From NCBI GenBank assembly GCA_035628505.1, contig DASPJR010000195.1:1-17522 (forward strand): 17,522 nucleotides of DNA. Reading direction: 5' to 3'. The position numbers and the translations under genes are program-made. The DNA is from DASPJR01 sp035628505 (GTDB lineage: Bacteria > Planctomycetota > SZUA-567 > H5-PLA8). The notes beneath the pieces were generated by a model. It was not told the origin of the DNA, did no database searches, and worked only from the letters and a program-made list of their open reading frames with translations. The stretch's first letter is position 1, and the number at the start of each line of letters is the position of its first letter. Shown piece after piece: positions 1-9,800 of the stretch.

Positions 1-842
1 CTGTCGTCATACTCGTTGCGGATGGGCGTGATGCCGCGCGGGTCTTTGATGCTGAGCAGGCCGTGGACGTTGTTGTACGTGAAGCTCGTCGTGTTGTTCT
101 CGCGGTCGGTGAACGTGCTGAGATTTCCGGCGTCGTCGTAGTTGTAGGTCATCGCATGGCCGGACGGATCGGTAATGCGCGTGATGCGGCCCTCTGCGTC
201 ACGTGAGAAGACGACGCTCTTGCCGCTGGAGTGGACAAGACCGCTGCTGCTGACCGTCAGCGTGTTGCCGTTCAGGTCGGTGAGGCTGCGCAGGCCCTTG
301 CCCTGTTCAATGACCAGCACCATGCCTTCAGCGGTCGTGAGCTGGAAAACCTTCGGGTTGTACAAGGTGCCATTGTAGTTATGAATTGTCGCAGTGACGA
401 CGGGGTTCTGCTCGTCCGGAGCACCGAAAACATACACATCATTGCGGCCAACCGCTGTAAGGCTTCCCACCGTTGGAGCAATCGGAACGTAGATAAAATT
501 GGTCGGCCCGACAGGCGCGACTGATTGCTGCATCATCTGCGGGCGGCCTTCGAACTTATAAACTTTGCCGTCTGGGAACGTAATCGTGACCTTGTGTGAC
601 TTGGTCGCCTGGAGCGTGTACTTCTGGAGGAATCCGCTGAAGTCGCCGCTCTGCTGCCAGCCGCGCCCGAGGTTGCCGGTTTTCTCCAGCCGGACATCGG
701 CAATACCGACTCGCCAGCCCACGCCGAAGTCGCCATTGCGCTTGTCCCGTGAATCGTAAGTGCGCGTAACCTGAATGGGGATGCCGGAGACGTTGACCGA
801 GCAATCGTTGAAGGCCAGCGAGAAGTTGCCGACTTTCATGTT
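1..842 (-). other. RHS N-terminal region and first YD repeats of the giant protein
   Basis: From about residue 3261 the protein switches to a classic RHS opening: GNFSLAFNDCSVNVSGIPIQ, then VTRTYDSRDKRNGDFGVGWR. After that come a beta-rich stretch with FPDGKVYKFEGRP and the canonical start of YD repeats (GRITRITDPSG, TYNYDDAGNLSTFTDRENNT, FTYNNVHGLLSIKDPRG). RHS/YD repeats build a hollow beta-shell that encloses a C-terminal polymorphic domain in known toxins such as Tc toxin C subunits and Rhs effectors. Only the beginning of the shell is in the window. The RHS core self-cleavage motif and variable tip should lie to the left. A divergent Ig-like domain (VQITSPSDGAEL, YVLRLTATDESGD) at about residues 3160-3245 links the PKD array to it. 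Confidence 0.88.
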
Positions 843-3800
843 GCGTTCGACGACTACCGAAATGGAATCGCTCGCAATGTCACCGGATTCATCCGTCGCC
901 GTGAGACGCAGGACATAACTGCCGTTCAGAAGCAACGTCGTATCGAACTGACCGAGCGCGGCATTGGCGACGGGGCCTGAGCCTGAAGCAATCGGAGTGA
1001 AGTTCAAGGCGGCGGTGTTGTCTTCGTCTGCGTTGAGCGCGTACTCCAGCGTCCAATCTCCGCTGCCAGTGAAACTTACATTGCCGGCGATGTTTGTCGG
1101 CTTTGTGAGCTCCGCACCATCGGACGGGCTGGTGATCTGCACGACCGGTACGTTTGCGTCCGCCGGTGTAAAGAGCCGCACGACGATGTCATCGGAGGCG
1201 CTAAACTCTGAGTCACTGGCGCTTAAGCGCAATACGTATTTACCTGGCGTGCTGAGCGTCACGGTTGTCGCAGCTGACGCCGCATTCGCGAAGGTGACTG
1301 TGCCAGGTCCACTGACCTTAGTCCACGTCAACGAAAGGGCGCCGGCGAAGGGCAGACCGTCATCCGCAACGATTCCCGTGAGCGTCGCCGTTGTCTCCGG
1401 CTCGCGGATGGCAATGTCGGGGCCGGCATTAACGACCGGCGCTTTATTCTCAGCATTCGGGCCGACGACAACGGTAACCGTATCTGAGGCCGACAGAACA
1501 GAGTCGGTGGAGCTCAGTTTAAGCACATACGTACCTTCGCGGCTGAACGATACGGCCGTTGCTGCTGCGGCGGCGTTGACGAAAGTCACATCGCCGGGTC
1601 CAGATAATTTGCTCCAGAGCACGGACAGGGAATTAACAGATGGCAGGCCGTCATCGCTGACGGTTCCCGAGGTCGAAAATGCCTTATTGATTGCGATATT
1701 CTGGTCCGCTCCTGCGTTGACGATGGGCGGCATGTTCTGCGGCAGCACGGTGATCACGACTGTGTCAACTGCCGTAAGAAGGGTGTCGGTAACAGTTAGC
1801 CGCAGCGTATATGTTCCCGGTTGCGTAAAGCGCGCGTAGTCGACTGAATCGACTTGCGTGAATGTGACGCCGGTCGGACCGGACAGCTTCTCCCATCGAA
1901 CAGTAACCACGCCGGAAGGCAAGCCATCATCGCTGAATGAAGTGACGAGGGATGCAACGGACGGCAACGTTATCGTTTGATCAGAGCCCGCGTTTGCAAT
2001 CGGCGGCTGATTGACCGGTTCACGAACAGAGATAGTGACATCATCGAAGACGATTTCCTGGGTGTCGGTTGCAGTTAAGCGCAAGGTGTAAATACCGGGC
2101 AAACTGAATGACGCAGATGTGGCCGGGTTTAAGACATTTCCGAACCCAACCATTCCGGGTCCATTTAGCTTTGTCCAGCGCGATTGCAGCGCAGCAGGCC
2201 GGGCATCACTATCAGATGCGCTACCGCTCAAGGCGGCGACGGTTCCAAAATTGATGATTTGATCCGGACCGGCGTTCACGAGCGGCTTAACATTGTTGAA
2301 AACGGTAACGGTGACTTCGTCCATCCTTGTCACCTGCGAGTCCGAAGCGGTAAGCCGTAAGATATACGTGCCCGCCTGACTGAACGTAGCCTGTGTCGAA
2401 GCCGACAGGGGATCATCAAACACAACCGTGCCGAAGCCGGAATAAACGGTCCACGTGGTGGTCAGTGTTGCGTTAAGCGGCAGCCCGTCGTCGTGGGCAC
2501 TACCCAGAAGTGCCAATTTTGCCGGAATAGTGACAGTTCTGTCAGGTCCAGCGTTAACGGTTGGAATGCCGTTTAAGCAGACCACCGTTTCGGAAAAGCT
2601 TGTGTATTCCCCGTCAAACGCGGTAAGGCGCAGGACGTAAAGGCCTGACGCGCCAAACGTTGCAGTGGTGCTTAGAGACGATGGTGATGCAAACGTCACG
2701 GTTCCCGGACCGCTGGTTTTAGTCCACGTATAAACTGGAATGGATCCAACTGGCAAACCATCATCTGTGCATTTGCCGATCAGCGTGGCAGATGTAGCGG
2801 GCGGAACGATATTCTGTTGAGCCCCCGCGCTCACGACGGGCGCTGAATTAATTCCGTCGATGGTGATGCTGACGGTATCCGTATTCGACAACGAGCCGTC
2901 ACTGACGAGGAAGCGAAGCACGTACGTCCCCCGCGCGCTGAATTGGGCCGTGGTAGTTGACTGTGCGCTGTTGGCGAACGTTACTGTTCCCGGGCCGGAT
3001 AGGAGCGCCCAGTTAAAAGACACTTGGCCTCCATTGAAGTGGTCGTCGCTATACGTGCCAGTTAACGTTGCAAACGCCGGTAGAGTCGAGGTAATGACCT
3101 GGTCAGGCCCTGCATTAGCACTTGGTGCCTGGTTCGCAGCATTGAAGACATTGACGAACCAATCCTTAGTACTCGTCAAAAGAGAGTCGCTTGCTGTCAA
3201 TCGCAGATGATAAAACCCCGCCGCGCTGAAGGTCGCTGAAGTCGATTGAGCGAATCGATCAGCAAAAGTCACAGTCCCGGGGCCTGAGACCCGGCTCCAC
3301 TCCGTTGTCACAGTTCCGGGCGGATTCGGCATACCGTCGTCGGTCACGGTGGCCTGAAGCTGAAGTGCTTGCGAGAGCACCACGTTTGAGTTTGCAGTCA
3401 AAGTGATAACAGGAGCCACATTATTTGCGTATAAAACCGAGATCGTACTGACAGCGGTAAAAACGCCATCGGTAACAGAAAGCTTGAGGACGTATGGCGT
3501 CGAATCATTTGGCGTGCTGAATGTTGCTGTTGTAGCGAGAGACTGTGCGTTGCCAAACGATACCGTTCCGCCGGCAGGCCCGCTTTGTAAAGACCATGTC
3601 ACCCCCAGTTTGCTTCCGGCGGGGAGGCCATCATCGGTAGCCAATCCCACTAAATTTAAGACATTGTTTGGATAGGTCAGGGACACTCCATTTCCAGCAT
3701 TGCAACTCGGCGGTTGATTCGTGACGGCACTAACGGACACAAACGTCGTCGTCGCAGTGGTCAGTTCGCCATCCGAAACAGCGAGCACAAGTTGATAAGT

Positions 3801-6800
3801 TCCCGGGGCGGAGAAACCAGCCGTTGTGCTGGCAGAATTGGGGTTCGCGAATGTCACCAGCCCCGGTCCATTTGTGAGACTCCACGCAAATTTCAAGGTG
3901 CCGTTAGGCAATCCGTCATCGCTATAGGTCGACGTTAAAGTTACTGGCAACGCCTGTGTAGTAGAATGGTTTAAGGGCAATGAAACTATCGGCGGGGCAT
4001 TCGGGGAAAGGACCGTAAAAGTCAAATCGCTCACTGATGAAAGTTCGCCATCGGATACCGTGAGGCGCAGAACGTAAGTTCCAGGCAGGCTCATGAATGC
4101 TGTGGTGTTCGGCTCGTTCGGTCCGAACGTGACCTTGGAGTTGCCCGCAGGTTGCGCCAGAACGCTCCAAGTGTACTTCAACGTGCCCGACGGAAGGTTG
4201 TCATCTGACACCACCGAGTGCAGCACCGCTTGGCGGGGAAGGCGAACTGTAGTTGAGTCTGCAAACGTCGTAACGACTGGTGATTTGTTTTCGATGGCCG
4301 AAACAACCGTTTCATCGAATGTAGTTTCATGCCCGTCGGACGCTGTCAGTCGCAACGTGTATGTTCCCGGAACGTTGAACCATGCTTTTGTTTTTGGTGC
4401 CGTGCTGTTCTCAAAGTGCACCGGACCAGGACCTGTCGCGGTCCATTGAGCGGATACCGTGTCGCCATCGTCATCCCGTACAGCACCGCTGAGAGATATC
4501 GAATTGATCGGCGGCAGTGAGCCCAGCGTTCCTCCAGAGAAAACACCCATGGGTGAAAAAGCAAGCTCCTCAAAACCTGTTCCAGGTGGCGGCGTATACA
4601 GCGGCTGCATCTGGAAGGAAGTGCCATCCCAGTAGAGCCGGCTGATCGTCGCATTGTTGATCAGGATGTCTCCGGCATACTGCGCCAGCGCACTTGCAGG
4701 TGCCACACGAATACCATTCGAAATACCGTATACATGAAGCCCACCGGTGGCGAGCCGCAGCCCCTCAAAACCCGTGTCCGTGGAGGGGAGCGTATGTACC
4801 ACCGTTGTGCCGTTGGGATCGATAGCATAAAGTTTTGGGCCACCGGTGGCGCCTCCGATCACGAGTTTTCCGGCAAACGGCCCATACCGATTCACGTCAT
4901 TTGGGAGAATCACGGACGATTCCGCAGGGAACGGCAAGGTAGTCAGGAGAGTCTTTGTTCCATCTTTGTTGATGCGCCAAACTTTTCCGTCACCTGCCGC
5001 TGCTAGCAGGTCTCCATTAAAAACACCGATGCGGTCAAAAAGGACGCGCACTTCGATCCAATTCGATACCGGCGGCAAAGCCACCCAAGGAGCCTGCACA
5101 GTGCTCCCGTCAGCACTAATTTTCACCAGTCCGCCCGATGCGATGTTATAGGATACCACTTCTCCGGCCACGAAACCTCCACGGCTGAGCCCGTTCCCTT
5201 CATCCGGTGCACAGTCCATGTACATTTCGCCGAATAGTCCGATTGAAAACTGCAGGTTGCAGAACCGTTGCGTTGATCCATCCGGTTTCAATTGCCATAC
5301 CTCGCCCGCGCCGTCGATGTGGCGGCGTGCAACCAGCATCGTGTCCGATGGTGCGTGATAACAAATGTCATTGTAAAAAATGTTACTCCCTGGGGAGATT
5401 CCTAAAATCAAAGGCATGTCAAAGACATTGCTTCCCTGCGGAGGCTGCGGAGTAAGTACGGGGACGAACGTCTGCTTGTCAATTCCGGCATCCACTGCTG
5501 GTGGCGTGTTGCTTAAATGCACCGATACCGCGACATCATCGGTGCTCGTGAACTGGCCGTCATTGGCGGTGAGGCGAAGTACGTAAGTGCCATCCGCGCT
5601 AAATTGGACGCTTGTGGCGCTTGAAGACGCCGCTGTGAAACTGACATCTCCGGGTCCAGAGACCTTCGACCAGGCAACGGCCAGTACGCTGTCAGCCGGC
5701 AATCCGTCATCGTTAACAACTCCGGCAAGATCGATGCTTGCACTGCGGGAGACCGTACGGTCTGCGCCTGCATTCACGGACGGCGGCTGGTTCTGGCCTG
5801 TTACTGTAATGACGACCTCATCGCTGCTCTCGAATTCGCCGTCACTAGCTGCCAACCGCAGCACGTAAGTTCCGCCCTTTGAGAATGCGACATTCGTTGC
5901 AACGTTCGACTCATGTGTGAAAAAAACGGTTCCTGGGCCGCTCACCTTGGTCCACAAGACGGTAAGAGTTTGCTCTGCAGGTTTCCCGTCGTCAGTCACA
6001 GTGCCGGCGAGGCTTGCCGACATTTGCGGCATCGTAATGACTTGATCTATTCCAGCGTTAACCGCGGGTGCTCCGTTACTGACGTCTTGATTAACTGTGA
6101 TTGTTACCACTGCGCTGCTACTTAACTCTCCGTCGGAGGCACTGAGTTTCAGGACGTAGCTGCCATGTGCGCTAAAGGTGGCAGTTGTGATTGCGGCAGT
6201 CGCGTTTTGAAACGTGACATTGCCCGGGCCGCTGACTTTGGTCCAGTTAACCGTTACATTTGTAGGAGCCGGTAGCGCGTCGTCGGTGACCGCGCCGCTC
6301 AGATTGACGGAATTGGGGAACAGGATGGCTTGGTTTGTACCGGCCGAGACTACCGGTGGCTGATTGGTTGCCGCAAGAACTCTGATTGTGACGTCGGATG
6401 CGGCTGTGAATTCGGTGTCGTTCGCGCTGAGCCGGAAGACATATGTTCCTGCCTGCGAGACTGTTGCTCGGGCGGCGGGAGAGGAGGCGTCATTGAACGT
6501 TGCGGTGCCGGGGCCGCTCACTTTCGTCCAAGTGGACGTCAGCGCCGTTTGACCGGGCTGGCCGTCGTCTACAATGATACCGTCGAGCGGAATCGATGCT
6601 GGCAGCGCAACCGTTTTCTCTGCTCCGGCACTCACCACTGGTGGCTGGTTCGCTTGCAGGACAGTAATTGTTACGTCGGAAAAGGCGGATAAATCTGAAT
6701 CGGAGACGGTCAACCGCAGCACATACGTGCCCGGCGCGCTGAATTCCGCGCCTTTGGTCGATGTGCCCGTCGTGCTGAATGTCACGGTGCCAGGGCCGCT

Positions 6801-9800
6801 GACTTTGCTCCACGTGTACGTAAGGGTTGCGGGCGGGTCAGGAATGCCGTCATCTGTTGCGCTTCCAGTAAGGATCGCGCCGTTGGGTAAACGGATCGTC
6901 TGCGCAGCTCCGGCGTCCGCAACCGGCGGCAGATTGGCCGGTAGAACCGTAACGGCTACGTCGGATGTGCTGGTGGCCAGAGAATCATCCGCAGCGAAAC
7001 GAAGGACATAGTTGCCTGCGACTGAGAAGGTTGCCGTGGTCGAGAGCGCATTCGCTGCGGAGAACGTAACTGTGCCCGGCCCGCTGACCTTGCTCCACGC
7101 GTAAGTTAACGCGCCTGGTGGATTCGGCAGTCCGTCGTCGGTGGCAGTAGCTGTTAACGAAGCTGTCTGCGGAAGCCGTATAGTTTGATTGTTTCCCGCA
7201 GAGACCACCGGCGCTGCATTGGCAACGATTACGACATCATCTGAGCTGGTCAATGCGTCGTCGTTAGCGCTCAAGCGAAGCGTATAAACACCTGAGGCTG
7301 AAAACGTAGCTGTTGTCACGGCGGCAGCCGTGTTCGCAAAGGTTACATTGCCGGGTCCGCCGACTTTGCTCCACAGCACGCTGATTGCAGCAGGCGGGTT
7401 GGGGAATCCGTCATCATTGGCAGTGCCTGTAAGATTTGCAATCGCAGGCAGCGTCAGCGATTGATCGGGCCCAGCGTTGACTACTGGTGCTGAATTGGCG
7501 GGCTTAACAACAATCGTTACGTCTGAAAAAACTGTCGCTGCCGAGTCGCTGGCAGTGAGGCGCAGCACGTATGTTCCATCCTGACTGAATGTGGCCGCGG
7601 TATTCAGAGCGCTCGCATCGCCGAACGTCACAGTGCCGGGGCCACTTACTTTGGTCCAGGTGGTCGTCACAGCTGCGGGCGGATTGGGCAAGCCGTCGTC
7701 GGTCACCGTTCCAGCGAGCGAAGCAGTATTGGGCAGCTCGATTGTCTGATTTGCGCCAGCGTTCACCACCGGAGCCTGATTGATCGTCACACTTACGGTC
7801 GCTGATGACGTTGCCAGCGAGTCGCTCGCCGAAAGCTTCAGCACATAAACGCCGGGCGCGTCAAAAGTGGCCGTTGTTGCCGGAGACGACGCGTCGGCAA
7901 ACGTCGCATTTCCAGGACCGCTGATCTTTGTCCAGGTGGACGATAAGGCACCGGGTGGATTAGGCAGGCCATCGTCTGTGGCAGATCCCGCAAGCGTTGC
8001 GACATTGACCGGAAGTGTCACAACCTGATTGGCACCCGCGATGACTAGTGGGGCAGTGTTCACCGTAATCGTAACCTCCGACCCGGCGCTTGAAGCGGAG
8101 TCGTCTGCTGTGAAGCGAAGAACATAAACGCCGCCTACGCTGAATGCCGCAGTCGTGCTGAGAGCATTTGCATTGCTGAATGTCACATCGCCGGGTCCGC
8201 TTGCCTTGCTCCAGGAATAAGCGAGTGCGCCGGGCGGATTCGGCAGGCCATCGTCAGTCGCAGTCGCCATTACGTTCGCCAGATCGGGCAGCGTAATCGT
8301 CTGGTTTGCGGCAGCGGAAACGACAGGGGTTTCATTGACCACGACGATCGCGTCATCTGTGGCCGTGGCGTGTGAGTCACCGGCGCTCAGCCGGAGCGTA
8401 TACACGCCGGGCGCAGCAAAAGTGGCAGTTGTAGCCAGCGCTGTCGCGTTCCCGAAAGTGACCGTTCCCGGTCCGCCGACTTTTATCCATTCCGTAGTGA
8501 TCGCCCCGGGAGGATTGGGCAGGCCGTCATCGGCTGCTGTTCCAGTCAGATTAGCAACGTTTGTGGGCAACGTAATGATTTGGTCGGCACCAGCGTTTAC
8601 CGTGGGTCGAGCATTTGACACTATGGTGACGTCCGAAAAGGCCGACAGCGCGCTGTCGGATGCCGTCAGACGCAGCACGTAAACTCCGGGCACGCTGAAG
8701 GTCACGGTTGTCGCGGCAGAGGTTGCATCGGCGAAAGTGGCATCGCCTGGGCCACTGAACTTGCTCCACGCTGCTGTCGTAGCAGCTGGTGGATTGGGTA
8801 GCCCATCGTCTGTAATTGTGCCATTCAGTGTGGCAGCGGCGGGATATGCCAGCGTCTGGCCCGGCCCGGCATTGACTGAGGGCGGCTGGTTCTGCACGAT
8901 GGCCGTCACTTCGACATCATCGCTCTGGCTTGTATGTCCGTCGCTCGCAGTCAGCCGTAAAACGTAGACGCCTGCAGAGCTGAACTGCGCTGTTGTTGAG
9001 GCAAGTGCTGAATTGCCGAAAGTAACGATGCCCGGTCCGCTGACTTTGCTCCAGGATATGGCCAGAGCCGCGGGCGTGGGAAGTCCGTCATCCGTGACGC
9101 TGCCTGCCAGAGCTGCCATGTTTGGCAACTGAATGGTTAAGTCAGGACCGGCAGACACCTGTGGTGCAGAATTCACAACGATCGTGACATCATCGTTAGC
9201 GGTCAAAACGCTGTCGGTTGCGCTCAAACGGAGCACGTAAACGCCAGGCTGGCTGAAAGTAGCTGAAGTCAGCAGCGCTGAGGCATTGGCAATCACGACG
9301 TCGCCCGGACCGCTGAATTTGCTCCACGTTGTCGTCAATGTAGCCGGAGGGTTGGGCTGGCCGTCGTCGCTTGCGGTACCCTGCAGGTTGGCGGCGGCTC
9401 CGGCAAGAATGACCGCATCGGCCCCGGCGTTCACCGAAGGAGGAGCATTGCCAGTGGCCACGGTAATCTGAACATCGTCGTACGCTTGAAACTCACCGTC
9501 GCTCACTGTCAGGCGCAGCAAGTAAACACCATCTGCCGAAAAGGTCGTGGTTGTATTTCCAGCAGTGGAATTGCCGAACGTGACATTGCCCGGGCCGCTG
9601 AACTTGCTCCAGCTGAATGAAACAGCGGCGGGAGGATTCGGTTGTCCGTCGTCCGTCGCAGTTCCATTTAGCGTTGCGACTGCCCCTGTGGCGATGTTCT
9701 GATCCGGTCCGGCAAATGGAACCGGGGGCTGGTTTCCAGTAAGCGGCGGAAGTCCTTCCAGCGTGCCTCGTCCCTGTACGATCAGGTTGTCGGAATAGAC

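Noticed and set aside
964..1839. Plus-strand open frame of 291 codons
   Set aside because: It is antisense to the PKD array. Its translation repeats VTVPGPLTL-type strings that arise from the complement of the conserved SGPG/VTF motif, and no ribosome-binding site or family signal is seen.
2860..9471. Other plus-strand open frames over the giant gene (e.g. 2860-3210, 4093-4449, 6574-7011, 8335-8682)
   Set aside because: All are shadows of the same minus-strand repeat, with the same periodic antisense motifs, while the minus frame is continuous and domain-like throughout.
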